Origin: Planctomycetota bacterium
GTDB taxonomy: Bacteria; Planctomycetota; JAMOSO01
Length of the DNA: 64,000 nt
Reading direction: 5' to 3'
Assembly (NCBI GenBank): GCA_027063065.1
Contig: JAMOSO010000048.1
Span: 1-64,000, forward strand
Part shown: one piece after another, positions 43,848 through 54,122 of the stretch
Layout: each line of letters begins with the position of its first letter
Numbering within the stretch: the stretch's first letter is position 1
Position numbers and translations under genes: made by a program
Notes under the pieces: model-generated
Told to the model about the DNA's origin: nothing
Databases searched by the model: none
The model's input: only the letters and a program-made list of their open reading frames with translations

Positions 43848-45815
43848 ATGTGTGAAGGGTCAATCAAAGGAGATATTAATTTAAATAGTCATTTAGAATT
43901 AGAATGGCTTGAAACCAACGGCTTAGGTGCCTATGCTAGCTCGACACCAACTACGTGTCATACGCGCAAATACCATGGTTTATTAGTAAGCTCCCTGCCA
44001 AATTTAGAAGGTCGTTATGTATTGTTGTCGGAAATGCCAACGGCAGTTATTTTTGACGATGAGATTGTTGAACTTTCTACTAATCGTTATAGCGATGTGT
44101 TTCATCCAGCAGGTTACTCTTTGATTGACTCTTTTGATTTTGAGCCGTGCCCAACAACAAAGTGGAAAGTTGGGCGAGCAGAAATCACTCGTAGTATTTT
44201 AATGGTTCGCGGAGAAAATGCCGTTTATATGCGTTATTCTTTAAAGGGGCAAAAAAATGTACAGTTGTCTATGCGTCCCCTGTTAAGTTATCGCAATTCT
44301 CATGTATTAACTTTTGAAAATATGGATTTAAAATCACAGGCTTATGATATAGGTAAAAGTGTATCATTTAGTCCATACGAAGGTATGCCGTCTTTGCATT
44401 TTCAATCTTCGTGTCCATTAGAATTTAAACCAGCACCTTTTTGGGAGCACGGCGTTAAATATTTATGGGAAGAAAGACGAGGTTTTGACAACTGTGAAGA
44501 TCGCTTTTGTCCCGGTGTTTTTAACTATAACTTAAGCAGTAAAAATGATTTAATCATTAGAGTTGCAATTGATACTTTAGAAGATGAAACACAAATAATT
44601 AATAATTATAATCAAGAATTATCTCGTAGAACTAAGCGCGCTCAAAAGTGTAAAACTTCATCCAAATCTTTAAGCTTGTTAAAACGTAAGTCCGAAGACT
44701 TTTGTATTATTAATGCCAATAACGAAGCGTCTGTAGTAGCTGGTTACCCATGGTTTGGAGAATGGGGTCGCGATACAATGATAGCTTTGCCAGGCTTAAC
44801 TTTTTTTGCCGATAATGCTCAGCATGGTATTGATGTTTTAAAAGCGTACGCTTCTCATGTAGTCGATGGTTTATTACCTAACACTTTGGGCGGGTTGCAG
44901 GGGTTTGAGTCTTATAATTCTGTTGATGCTTCTTTGTGGTATTTTTGGGCTGTACAGCAAATGGTTAAACACCATGGTATTAATGCTGTTGATATACAAT
45001 TATTTAATATTTTAGAATCAATTATTACCGCATATTTTGAGGGTCGCGTACCTGTAGCGCATATTATTTCTGGTGGTTTATTAAGCGCTGGTACTGAAAG
45101 CTCTCAGTTGACTTGGATGGACGCTACTGCTTGGGGGCGTCCTGTTACGCCTCGTCACGGTTGCGCGGTTGAAATTAATGCATTGTGGTATAATGCTTTA
45201 TGTTTTTATGATGAATTATGTGCCGTATTTAATAAAGAATGTTTAGATGATGCTCGCGAGGCTATTATTAGCTTTCCAGAAACTTTTATCAAACGTTTTT
45301 GGTTGCAAGATAAAGGATTTTTAGCTGATGTAGTGGGTAAATGGGGCATAGACCCATCTTTGCGACCCAATCAAATTTTTGCTGTGTCATTGCCTTATTC
45401 TGCATTAGATGATAAGTGTGCACGTGCGGTTGTGAATGCCGTTAATGATTCTTTGGTAACGCCATTTGGCATACGTACTTTAGCACCAGATGCTCCACAT
45501 TATTGTTCTCGTTATGCAGGTAATGGTGATGAACGTGATAGCACTTATCATCAAGGAACGGTTTGGCCATGGCCAATGGGGCATTTTATTGAAGCAGAAT
45601 TAAAAGTAAGCCATAACATAAAAGAAACGGCGATTAATCGTTTAGAGGCTTTAAAGCCCTTACTTAACGAGCATCTTTATCAAGCTGGATGGGGTGGTAT
45701 TTCTGAGATTTTTGACGGTTCTGAACCTCACACCCCACAAGGGTGTATTTCTCAAGCATGGTCTGTATCTGAGATTATCAGAGCTTGTACGTTGCTTGAG
45801 AGGGCAAGGAAATAA
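43848..45815 (+). CDS. Glycogen debranching enzyme, amylo-alpha-1,6-glucosidase type (GH133-like)
   Basis: 655 residues. N-terminal domain begins LEWLETNGLGAYASSTPTTCHTRKYHGLLV, the hallmark of the bacterial/archaeal glycogen debranching family. The C-terminal (alpha/alpha)6 barrel includes VAGYPWFGEWGRDTMIALPGL near 298-318, LPNTLGG, DATAWGRPVTPRHG near 425 and YHQGTVWPWPMGHF near 565. It removes alpha-1,6-linked glucose. Two bases separate it from the preceding gene and two from the following one. Confidence 0.9.
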   Translation: MCEGSIKGDINLNSHLELEWLETNGLGAYASSTPTTCHTRKYHGLLVSSLPNLEGRYVLLSEMPTAVIFDDEIVELSTNRYSDVFHPAGYSLIDSFDFEPCPTTKWKVGRAEITRSILMVRGENAVYMRYSLKGQKNVQLSMRPLLSYRNSHVLTFENMDLKSQAYDIGKSVSFSPYEGMPSLHFQSSCPLEFKPAPFWEHGVKYLWEERRGFDNCEDRFCPGVFNYNLSSKNDLIIRVAIDTLEDETQIINNYNQELSRRTKRAQKCKTSSKSLSLLKRKSEDFCIINANNEASVVAGYPWFGEWGRDTMIALPGLTFFADNAQHGIDVLKAYASHVVDGLLPNTLGGLQGFESYNSVDASLWYFWAVQQMVKHHGINAVDIQLFNILESIITAYFEGRVPVAHIISGGLLSAGTESSQLTWMDATAWGRPVTPRHGCAVEINALWYNALCFYDELCAVFNKECLDDAREAIISFPETFIKRFWLQDKGFLADVVGKWGIDPSLRPNQIFAVSLPYSALDDKCARAVVNAVNDSLVTPFGIRTLAPDAPHYCSRYAGNGDERDSTYHQGTVWPWPMGHFIEAELKVSHNIKETAINRLEALKPLLNEHLYQAGWGGISEIFDGSEPHTPQGCISQAWSVSEIIRACTLLERARK

Positions 45816-45817
45816 AA

Positions 45818-47107
45818 ATGCGTATCCTAATGTTAGGCTGGGAATTTCCGCCTTACATTAGTGGTGGCTTAGGTACAGCTTGTCAGGGCATAGCTAAAGG
45901 ATTAATCGAAGAACATATTGCGATTACTTTAGTTTTGCCTCAAGTGCCAGATGCCGGTTTAGGTGGTATTGAATTTTTATCAGCAGAAGATGTTGCTCCT
46001 CTTAGTGTTGCAGAATCTAAGATTAAAGAAAAATTATATTCGGGTTTTGAAGATTTAATTACGGTTGAATCTTGTATAAATCCTTATTTTGATGAAGAAG
46101 AATATCAATTTCAAAAAGCAAGGGTTATGCAGTTGTCGCAACAACAGCAACGACAGGAATACGATAGGGGAAAGATTTACCTTGAAGGGCAATATGGTGA
46201 TAACTTATTAGCAGAGGTAAGTCGTTTTGCCCGTGTAGGTACTAGGTTAGGTTTAAGGGGTAAATATGATATTATTTATGCCCATGATTGGATGACAATG
46301 TTAGCGGGTGTCGAGGCGGCTAATCAAAGCGCTACCCCATTAGTTTTGCATATTCATTCTACTGAGTATGACAGAAATAGCACCAATCCAAATCAACAAA
46401 TTATAGATATTGAAAAATTTGCTATGCAAAAAGCCGATATGCTAGTTACTGTGTCTAATCGCAGTAAAGATGTTTTAATTAATCATTATGCGATTAAGCC
46501 TAAAAAAATCTCAGTGGTATATAATGCTCTTACTCAAGTGAAAATAGATAATACATTATTAGATGATTCACATAAGTTTAAAGAAAAGTTGATATTATTT
46601 ATGGGGCGCATTACCGAGCAAAAAGGGCCAGAGTTTTTTATTAAAGCGGCTAAAAAAGTTTTACAGCACAATAGTAATTTGCGTTTTATTATGGCCGGAT
46701 GTGGCGATCAATTGCCTAAAATGATTGAATTAGTAGCCACTGAACGCATGGAGCGACATTTTCATTTTACTGGTTTTTTACGCGGTGAGGAAGTTCATAA
46801 AATCTTTAATTTATGTGATTTGTTTGTGATGCCTTCAGTTAGCGAGCCATTTGGTTTAGTGCCTTTAGAGGCTATGGGATATGGATTACCGACTATTATT
46901 TCTAAGCAATCAGGTGTTGCCGAGATTTTATCCAACGCTATAAAGGTGGATTTTTGGGATACTGATGCAATATCACAATCTATACTTAGTGCATTAGATA
47001 ATGATGAGTTAGGTGAAAAATCCGCTGATGAAGTTAAAAATTTAAGTTGGGGTTCGCCAGCTAAACAATTAAAAAACATTTTTGAAACTCTTGTTAAGCG
47101 TTTTTAA
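45818..47107 (+). CDS. Glycogen/starch synthase-like glycosyltransferase (GT-B fold)
   Basis: 429 residues. The N-terminus MLGWEFPPYISGGLGTACQGI has the GGLG donor loop typical of glycogen synthases. The C-terminal domain shows LFMGRITEQKGPEFF near 267-281 and the E-x7-E motif in SVSEPFGLVPLEAMGYGLPTI near 345-365. It is shorter than GT5 GlgA (about 480) and has GT4-like text, so sugar donor (ADP- or UDP-glucose) is undecided. No glgC is in the window. Confidence 0.85.
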   Translation: MRILMLGWEFPPYISGGLGTACQGIAKGLIEEHIAITLVLPQVPDAGLGGIEFLSAEDVAPLSVAESKIKEKLYSGFEDLITVESCINPYFDEEEYQFQKARVMQLSQQQQRQEYDRGKIYLEGQYGDNLLAEVSRFARVGTRLGLRGKYDIIYAHDWMTMLAGVEAANQSATPLVLHIHSTEYDRNSTNPNQQIIDIEKFAMQKADMLVTVSNRSKDVLINHYAIKPKKISVVYNALTQVKIDNTLLDDSHKFKEKLILFMGRITEQKGPEFFIKAAKKVLQHNSNLRFIMAGCGDQLPKMIELVATERMERHFHFTGFLRGEEVHKIFNLCDLFVMPSVSEPFGLVPLEAMGYGLPTIISKQSGVAEILSNAIKVDFWDTDAISQSILSALDNDELGEKSADEVKNLSWGSPAKQLKNIFETLVKRF

Positions 47108-47110
47108 AAG

Positions 47111-48319
47111 ATGAAACATTTAAATTTCTATTTTCAGTTACATCAACCATATAGATTGTGCCCGAGTTATAATTTTTTTGCAATGGGTAAAAATCATGAT
47201 TATTTTGATGATAGTTTAAATAAAATGATTATGCAAAGGGTGGCGCAAAAGTGTTATCTACCAGCTAATGATATGATGTTGCAGTTAATTAAAAATTACG
47301 ATCTGCATATTAGTTTCTCTTGTAGTGGTGTTTTTTTAGAGCAATGTCAAAAATGGTCTCCAGAGGTGATAGAATCATTTAATAAATTATATGCGACAGG
47401 TAATGTGGAGTTTTTGTCAGAGACTTATTATCATTCTTTATCTTCTGTTTTTTCTAATCAGGAATTTGGTGAGCAGATAGATTTACATGCAAAGTTACTA
47501 AAAAAATTATTTAATGCCGAAGCTTCTGTTTTTAGAAATACGGAATTAATCTATAATGATATTATCGCACAGGAAATTCAAAAGCGTGGCTATACTGGTA
47601 TTTTAACAGAAGGCGCTGATAAAATTTTGGCATGGCGTAGTCCTAATAGACTTTATCAACCACAAACTTGTGACAATTTGGCTTTATTACTTAAAAATTA
47701 TGACTTATCTGACGATATAGCTTTTAGATTTATACAAAATGGCCAACCTTTGCGATTAGATGACTATATCGCTAAGTTAAATAATGGTTTTTTGGATGGA
47801 AATCTAATTAATATTTTTATGGATTATGAAACATTTGGAGAGCATCAAAGTAAAGAGACAGGCATCTTTGATTTTTTTATAAATTTAATTAAAAATTTAC
47901 AAAATAAAAAGATTCAGACATTAACAACTAGCCAAGTGATTAAACATCACAATATCGTTGCTAAGTTACAAGTGTTAGACGCTATATCATGGGCTGATAC
48001 AAACCGTGATTTAAGTCCATGGTTGGGCAATTCTTTACAAGATTCTGCAATGCGTTTTGCTTATGAATTGGAAGGGGCAGTTAGACAGTCAAAAGATAAA
48101 AAGATTATTGATGATTGGCGTAAACTTTTGATTTCAGATCATTTTTATTATATGTCAACCAAAGATAAAGGCGATGGTGAAGTACATAAGTATTTTTCAC
48201 CTTTTTCAACACCGCATGATGCTTATGTGGTGTATACAAATGTGTTAAACGATTTAAGTATGCGACTAGAAGCAGAAGGCATATATTTGCCAGATTTACG
48301 CTTTGGATGGTCGCAATAA
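47111..48319 (+). CDS. Glycoside hydrolase family 57 enzyme (alpha-amylase/4-alpha-glucanotransferase type)
   Basis: 402 residues. The start LNFYFQLHQPYRL is the GH57 conserved region 1. The nucleophile Glu is in FRNTELIYND near 140 and the acid Asp in FMDYETFGEH near 238. A short C-terminal helical domain follows. It probably hydrolyses or transfers alpha-1,4-glucans in glycogen turnover. It lies 3 bases after the glycosyltransferase gene. Confidence 0.88.
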   Translation: MKHLNFYFQLHQPYRLCPSYNFFAMGKNHDYFDDSLNKMIMQRVAQKCYLPANDMMLQLIKNYDLHISFSCSGVFLEQCQKWSPEVIESFNKLYATGNVEFLSETYYHSLSSVFSNQEFGEQIDLHAKLLKKLFNAEASVFRNTELIYNDIIAQEIQKRGYTGILTEGADKILAWRSPNRLYQPQTCDNLALLLKNYDLSDDIAFRFIQNGQPLRLDDYIAKLNNGFLDGNLINIFMDYETFGEHQSKETGIFDFFINLIKNLQNKKIQTLTTSQVIKHHNIVAKLQVLDAISWADTNRDLSPWLGNSLQDSAMRFAYELEGAVRQSKDKKIIDDWRKLLISDHFYYMSTKDKGDGEVHKYFSPFSTPHDAYVVYTNVLNDLSMRLEAEGIYLPDLRFGWSQ

Positions 48320-48329
48320 TAGGAGTTAT

Positions 48330-50849
48330 ATGGCTAAGAAAAAGTTACAAAAACAGTTGGAAGGACAAAAAGATTTACGTTCGCGTCAAGGGCATGATAC
48401 ACAATCATTTATTCATGGTTTTGCGGAACATTTAAAATATTCTTTAGCGGTAGATCCAATGATTGCTTCATCGCATGATCATTATCATGCACTTTGTTTG
48501 GCTATTCGCGATAGATTGATTGAGCGTTGGGTTAAAACAAAGCAAGTACATTCAGAAAAAAAAGTAAAAAGAGTTTATTATTTATCTTTTGAATATTTGA
48601 TGGGACGTGCAATAGGTAATAATACAATTAATTTAAAATTTGAAACATCTGTGCGTCAGGCTTTAGAAGAATTGGGTTATTCTTGGGAAGAATTACGTGA
48701 TTTAGAAGTTGATGAAGGTTTGGGAAATGGTGGCTTAGGGCGTTTAGCAGCTTGTTTTTTAGATTCATTAGCAACTTTAGAAATACCTGCTTTTGGTTAT
48801 GGCTTGCGTTATGAGTACGGTTTGTTTCGTCAAGAAATTGAAAATGGTTATCAGGTAGAAAAAGCAGACGACTGGTTATTGCGTGGTAATCCTTGGGAAG
48901 TAGAACGCGAAGATATTTCTGTAAAGGTACAATTTGGTGGTCAGGTAACACAGGGGCGTGATGGGCGTAGATATTGGGTAGACACCAGTGATGTAATGGG
49001 TGTACCATTTGACACTCCAATAGTCGGTTATGGTGGCAATACTATTAATACATTGAGGTTGTGGAGTGGTAAAAGTGTTAGCCGTTTAGATTTTCAACAA
49101 TTTAATAGTGGTCACTATCGTGAAGCCGCTTGTCCCGAAGTAGACGCTAAAACATTAACTCAAGTTTTATATCCAAATGATAGTCATCCAGCAGGTCATG
49201 AGTTGCGTTTTAAACAACAATACTTTTTTGTTGCCTGTTCCTTACATGATGCTTTACGTAGATTTAAATTAAAAAATTTACCGTTGACTGATATTCCAAA
49301 TTTAATTGCAATGCAATTAAACGATACTCACCCCGCTTTGGCAATTCCAGAGTTAATGCGTATTTTAGTAGATGAAGAATTTATGAGTTGGGAAGATGCT
49401 TGGGATATTTGTGTACGTACCTTTGCATATACCAATCATACTTTAATGCCAGAAGCATTAGAGACTTGGCCTGTTAGTATGTTTGAACGTATTTTACCAA
49501 GGCATATGGAAATCATCTATGAGATTAACCATCGCTTTATGCAAGAGGTCTCTAATGCGTTTTCAAGCGATAGAGGCAAAATGGAACGAATGAGTATCAT
49601 ACAAGAAGGTGATGAAAAAATGGTGCGTATGGCTCATCTTTCTATTATAGGTTCGCATTCAACTAATGGTGTAGCAGCTTTGCATTCTAAATTAGTTAAA
49701 GAAGAATTAGTGCCAGATTTTTATGAAATGTTTCCAGAGCGTTTTAATAATAAAACAAATGGTGTAACGCAACGCCGTTGGTTGTTAAAAGCTAATCCTC
49801 CTTTGGCAAAATTAATCACAGAAAATATAGGTGATAATTGGATAATTCATCTTACGGATTTAAAACAATTAGAGCCATTGGCCGATGATCCTAAATTTCG
49901 CAGACAATTTCGAGAAGTTAAACGCAAAGCTAAACAGCGTTTAAGTAAGTATTGTAAAAAACATTTTGGTTATGAATTAAATTTGGATTCCATTTTTGAC
50001 GTGCAAGTTAAAAGATTGCATGAATATAAACGTCAATTATTAAATGCGTTACATATTGTTATGTTGTATAATCGTGTTCGCAAAGGCGAAGAAATTGTAC
50101 CACGTACTTTTATTTTTGGTGCAAAAGCTGCACCTGGTTACGATTCGGCAAAATTAATTATTAAATTTATTAATAATTTAAGCTTTGTAATTAATAACGA
50201 TCCACGTGTTCGTGATTTAATCAAAATACATTTCTTACCAAATTATAGAGTCTCTATGGCCGAGCATATTTTTCCTGCGTCGGATTTATCTGAGCAAATC
50301 TCTACAGCAGGTACAGAAGCTTCAGGTACTGGCAATATGAAATTTATGATTAATGGTGCGTTGACCATAGGCACTTTAGATGGCGCTAATGTAGAGATTG
50401 TCGAAGAAGCTGGCATTGAAAATGCGTTTATATTTGGAATGAAAGACGATGAAGTTTTGGATTTAAAACCTCGTTATAATCCTCGTGGTTATTATGAACG
50501 AGATCCAGAAATCAGAGAAGCAATTGATTTAATTGCCAATGAACATTTTAATGTAAGTGAACCTGGCATTTTTACTCCGATAGTCGAAAATTTGTTAAAT
50601 GTCGATTATTATATGTGTCTGGCTGATTTGCGTTCTTATGCTAAGGCGCAAAAGAAAGTCGATGAGGCTTACCGTGATCAGGATAATTGGTCGCGTATGG
50701 CTATCTTAAATATGGTTAATTCTGGTAAGTTTTCTTCTGATAGAACTATTCAAGAATATGCCGATGAAATTTGGGATGTAAAAGCAGTGCCAATTGATCA
50801 CGGCGAATCATTTTCTGAACCTATTGAAGAAGCTCGTTTTAAAGAGTAA
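48330..50849 (+). CDS. glgP: Glycogen phosphorylase
   Basis: PLP enzyme that releases glucose 1-phosphate from glycogen, 839 residues from the ATG at 48330 (preceded by AGGAG; an upstream TTG overlaps the GH57 gene). Family text: VYYLSFEYLMGRAIGNN, EVDEGLGNGGLGRLAACFLDS near 125, KRLHEYKRQLLN near 562 and the PLP/active-site stretch TEASGTGNMKFMINGALTIGTLDGANVEI near 665-693. Length is normal. Confidence 0.97.
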   Translation: MAKKKLQKQLEGQKDLRSRQGHDTQSFIHGFAEHLKYSLAVDPMIASSHDHYHALCLAIRDRLIERWVKTKQVHSEKKVKRVYYLSFEYLMGRAIGNNTINLKFETSVRQALEELGYSWEELRDLEVDEGLGNGGLGRLAACFLDSLATLEIPAFGYGLRYEYGLFRQEIENGYQVEKADDWLLRGNPWEVEREDISVKVQFGGQVTQGRDGRRYWVDTSDVMGVPFDTPIVGYGGNTINTLRLWSGKSVSRLDFQQFNSGHYREAACPEVDAKTLTQVLYPNDSHPAGHELRFKQQYFFVACSLHDALRRFKLKNLPLTDIPNLIAMQLNDTHPALAIPELMRILVDEEFMSWEDAWDICVRTFAYTNHTLMPEALETWPVSMFERILPRHMEIIYEINHRFMQEVSNAFSSDRGKMERMSIIQEGDEKMVRMAHLSIIGSHSTNGVAALHSKLVKEELVPDFYEMFPERFNNKTNGVTQRRWLLKANPPLAKLITENIGDNWIIHLTDLKQLEPLADDPKFRRQFREVKRKAKQRLSKYCKKHFGYELNLDSIFDVQVKRLHEYKRQLLNALHIVMLYNRVRKGEEIVPRTFIFGAKAAPGYDSAKLIIKFINNLSFVINNDPRVRDLIKIHFLPNYRVSMAEHIFPASDLSEQISTAGTEASGTGNMKFMINGALTIGTLDGANVEIVEEAGIENAFIFGMKDDEVLDLKPRYNPRGYYERDPEIREAIDLIANEHFNVSEPGIFTPIVENLLNVDYYMCLADLRSYAKAQKKVDEAYRDQDNWSRMAILNMVNSGKFSSDRTIQEYADEIWDVKAVPIDHGESFSEPIEEARFKE

Positions 50850-50857
50850 AGGATACT

Positions 50858-52537
50858 ATGACCATATCACGTTACCCAATACCACAGTTACAATCGCATT
50901 TTTTAAATCAAGGTCCTGCGGGGGTTTTGAAAAGGCATTTTCCTGTGGAAGCAGGCGAATTTTTTAGAGATTTAGTAGGCGCAACTTTAAAATTGGCGGT
51001 TGAAACTGAAGGTGATTATCCAGAGGCGCAATTTGTATTACATAGTGATATTGGTTGCGAACAGGATTGGCATGATATGGCCTTAGACAAAAAAGGAAAG
51101 CGATTTGAAATAGAAGTACCCTTAACTGCAACGGGTAATTTTAGTTTTAAATTAAAATATTCTTTAGACAATGGTCAAACCTGGTATTGGGATAGAGTTC
51201 CCTATACCAGAGTTTTAGTTGATCCAGCGGACACAAATGACATCCGTATGTATACATTAATACCAAGTATTTCTGGTTATATTAAAGATTGGATTAAGCT
51301 ATTAGACGATATTGCCAATATGCATTTTAATGCTGTGCATCTATTGCCGATTACAGCAATGGCTATTTCAGAAAGTCCGTATGCTGCAGAAAACTTGTTT
51401 GATATTGATTGTTCTTATGTTGACCCAGATGATGAGCGTTCTGGTTTAGAACAGTTTGAAGATTTTGTAAAAAGATGCCAAGAACTAAATATAAAACTTT
51501 GTGTTGATTTAGTTTTTAATCACGTTGGTATCACAAGCAATATAGTTAAAGAATGTCCTTCTTGGTTGGCAAGTGATAATACTGAAAATGACGGTTTTAA
51601 ACGCGCTGGGTGTTGGCATAATAACAGTTGGATTACATGGGGTGATTTGGTGCGTGTTAATTATGCACATCCACACGATGAAGTACGTTTGAAAATTTGG
51701 GATTATATTAAAGCTTATTGCGCCTTTTGGGGTAATTATGCCAATCAAACAGGCGGGTTAGTGCGTTTTGATAATTTACATTCTTCTAATAATGAATTTG
51801 TTACGGAACTTACTAGATTTTTACATAATGAGTTTCCGCAATTAAAAATTTTGGCAGAATTTTTTACCGATGATGATACTATGCTAGAGCAAGTTCCTCG
51901 TTGGGGTTTAAATTTGCTTTTGGCTAATTCTTGGGAATATACTTTTACGCCTCAGTTACGTGATTATTTGATGTATTTGCATCGTATGGGCAAGCAATTA
52001 CGTTATTTTGCACCTATTACAACCCATGATACGGGAGCACCTGCGCAGGAATATGGTAAAGATGTAGCTGCAATACCGCGATATTGTATTTGTGCATTGA
52101 TGGCAACTGGGCAAACAGGATTAACACAGGGAGTCGAACATGGTATTGACGAAAAAATAGATTTTATAGGTCGTCGTTCAAAGCCGATGGAGTTTAAAAA
52201 TTACGGTCGTTTTAGTGTTTATTTGGGATTAATAAATAAATTATTAGCAGATTTTCAAGTTTTTCATCAGGTTGATAATATCACATTTATTGATAATGGT
52301 CATCAGGCTATTTTGGCAGCTTATCGCGATGGTTCACAAATAAGTGACTCATCTTTTATAGTTGTAGCTAATTTGGATGTAATGGGCAATCAGCAATGCA
52401 CATTGGACTTGGAAGAGATAAATTTATTTCAAGCAGAGTTGTTAGAGATGATTACCTCTGAAAATAAATCTATAGATCGTGGTATTTTAAAATTAGATTT
52501 ACCACCATGCGGTATCAGAATTTATCAAATTATGTAA
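50858..52537 (+). CDS. GH13 alpha-glucan hydrolase/transferase
   Basis: 559 residues with a beta-sandwich N-terminus (about 40-130, including FSFKLKYSLDNGQTWYWD) and a GH13 barrel. Region I CVDLVFNHVG near 213-222, region II GLVRFDNLHSS near 298-308 (Asp nucleophile), region III ILAEFFTDD near 330 (Glu), region IV PITTHDTG near 388-395. It resembles transferase domains of debranching enzymes more than secreted amylases and has no signal peptide. The exact activity (4-alpha-glucanotransferase or alpha-amylase) is not certain. Last gene of the cluster. Confidence 0.8.
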   Translation: MTISRYPIPQLQSHFLNQGPAGVLKRHFPVEAGEFFRDLVGATLKLAVETEGDYPEAQFVLHSDIGCEQDWHDMALDKKGKRFEIEVPLTATGNFSFKLKYSLDNGQTWYWDRVPYTRVLVDPADTNDIRMYTLIPSISGYIKDWIKLLDDIANMHFNAVHLLPITAMAISESPYAAENLFDIDCSYVDPDDERSGLEQFEDFVKRCQELNIKLCVDLVFNHVGITSNIVKECPSWLASDNTENDGFKRAGCWHNNSWITWGDLVRVNYAHPHDEVRLKIWDYIKAYCAFWGNYANQTGGLVRFDNLHSSNNEFVTELTRFLHNEFPQLKILAEFFTDDDTMLEQVPRWGLNLLLANSWEYTFTPQLRDYLMYLHRMGKQLRYFAPITTHDTGAPAQEYGKDVAAIPRYCICALMATGQTGLTQGVEHGIDEKIDFIGRRSKPMEFKNYGRFSVYLGLINKLLADFQVFHQVDNITFIDNGHQAILAAYRDGSQISDSSFIVVANLDVMGNQQCTLDLEEINLFQAELLEMITSENKSIDRGILKLDLPPCGIRIYQIM

Positions 52538-52625
52538 CGATGTGGTCAACTTCGGGAACTTTTTACAAATAGTTGCCAATTTATAAGTCACAGGTATATT
52601 TATATTGAATTGTATATGGAGAATT

Positions 52626-53195
52626 ATGGCTATTAAAAAAGAGAAACCTTTATCACCACGCAAGATTGCTAGTTATTGTCAGGTAAATTTTAAAACTGTT
52701 TTAACTTGGATAGAGAAGGGGCAATTAAAATCTGCTTATAAGTTGCCAGGTGGTAGCAATAGGATTGCAAGAGAAGATGTGGTCGAGTTTCTTTTTGAAT
52801 ATAATTTGCCAATCCCACATGATTTAGAACCAAATGCGGGTATGCGTGTACAATTAATTAGCGATGATGCTAGTTTAAGTGCCGATATGCAAAAGTTATT
52901 AATTAATAATAATTATGTTTTAAAAATAAGCGATACATTATTTGACGCTGGTTTATGTTTTGCGTGTTATAAACCTAATAAAGTAATTATTGATATGGAT
53001 TTTATTAATAATACTTGCAAACATTATATTGATTTAATTAATTCTAGAGCGACAAAAAGAAAATATGAAAAAGTAAATATTATTTGTATGGCACAAGAAT
53101 TTTCTATCGAAGCTAAAAGTATGTTATTGAGCTTGGGGGTAAGTGCTTGCGTTGAAAAATCTAAAATATCAGAGCAATTGATTGGGCTATTATAA
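52626..53195 (+). CDS. HTH DNA-binding protein with degenerate receiver domain
   Basis: 189 residues from the ATG at 52626 (GGAGAA upstream; a TTG further up is unlikely). Residues about 8-55 form a MerR/excisionase-type helix-turn-helix (PRKIASYCQVNFKTVLTWIEKG). Residues about 75-185 read as a receiver fold with VQLISDDASLSADMQKLL at its start and VIIDMDFI at the Asp position, but the conserved Lys is absent (CVEKSKI). It is probably an atypical regulator responding to protein contact, not phosphorylation. It follows the glycogen cluster by 88 bases and starts the next signalling group. Confidence 0.75.
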   Translation: MAIKKEKPLSPRKIASYCQVNFKTVLTWIEKGQLKSAYKLPGGSNRIAREDVVEFLFEYNLPIPHDLEPNAGMRVQLISDDASLSADMQKLLINNNYVLKISDTLFDAGLCFACYKPNKVIIDMDFINNTCKHYIDLINSRATKRKYEKVNIICMAQEFSIEAKSMLLSLGVSACVEKSKISEQLIGLL

Positions 53196-53198
53196 TTT

Positions 53199-54122
53199 AT
53201 GGCAGGTTTCATGTGGAAACCCAATGTGTATCAAGTATGTGATGTAAAAAATTTTGAGATAAATAATGCTGAGGCTTTAATTGCACAAGCGGGTTTTAAA
53301 ATAAATCAATCTAATAATTTATATGAAGCTGTTATTGAAGTTATACAATTGATAATCCAAACTACTGGGTGGGATATAGGACATTTGTTAATTGAAAATA
53401 ATCCATTGTCTTTAGCAAGCTCTAAGATATGGGGCATTAAAAAAGGCGTTGTGTTTGATAATGAATTTAAAACCGTTAGCGAAAGTTGTAAATATATTAA
53501 AGATGTTGGTTTAGCGGGGCATATATTTCATACGCACGATATTGTTTGGGGTCAAGATTTAAATACTTTACAGCATAAGCGCAAAATATTGGCGAATAAT
53601 ATAAAAATAAAATCTATATATGCTTTTCCAATTATCATCGAAAATAATATCGTTGCATTGTTAGAGTTTTTTTCATCACAAACAGTTGCAGATATCAAAT
53701 TTAAAAAATTTATCAATGGTATAATAGAGCAACTATTCTATGCGTTTAAACGGCATGATCAGTATACTAAAATGTTAATATCTAAAGAAAAATCAGAAGT
53801 AACTATTAGTCGTAATTTTGGTGGCACTGGTTTAGGCTTAACTATCAGTAAAGAATTAGTTGCGTTGATGGGTGGAGATTTAAACGTTACAAGTGAAATA
53901 AAAAAAGGTTCGCAATTTGAATTTAATATTAATTTATCTGTTTGTTCAGAAGATATTTATAATTATTCACTAGCAAGTTTAACGGATAAAAAAGCTATTG
54001 TGCTTGAATCACATCCGCGTGCATCGATGTCTTTGGCGACACAGTTGAGATATTATGGTTTAGATATTTTTTTACATGATATGCGTAAACTATTAAAAGA
54101 GGAAATACATGAATCTTACTAG
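53199..54122 (+). CDS. GAF protein with only the end of a histidine kinase (core deleted)
   Basis: 307 residues. GAF-like sensor domain at about 28-190. Then, after a short junction ([15 protein letters not shown]), the text jumps directly into the G2 box of a kinase, [23 protein letters not shown] (about 208-230), followed by a receiver-like fragment ([32 protein letters not shown]). The phospho-His/DHp domain and the N and G1 boxes are missing, so it cannot autophosphorylate. The reading frame is intact. It appears to be an in-frame deletion derivative of a hybrid kinase. It overlaps the Hpt gene by 14 bases. Confidence 0.75.
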   Translation: MAGFMWKPNVYQVCDVKNFEINNAEALIAQAGFKINQSNNLYEAVIEVIQLIIQTTGWDIGHLLIENNPLSLASSKIWGIKKGVVFDNEFKTVSESCKYIKDVGLAGHIFHTHDIVWGQDLNTLQHKRKILANNIKIKSIYAFPIIIENNIVALLEFFSSQTVADIKFKKFINGIIEQLFYAFKRHDQYTKMLISKEKSEVTISRNFGGTGLGLTISKELVALMGGDLNVTSEIKKGSQFEFNINLSVCSEDIYNYSLASLTDKKAIVLESHPRASMSLATQLRYYGLDIFLHDMRKLLKEEIHESY

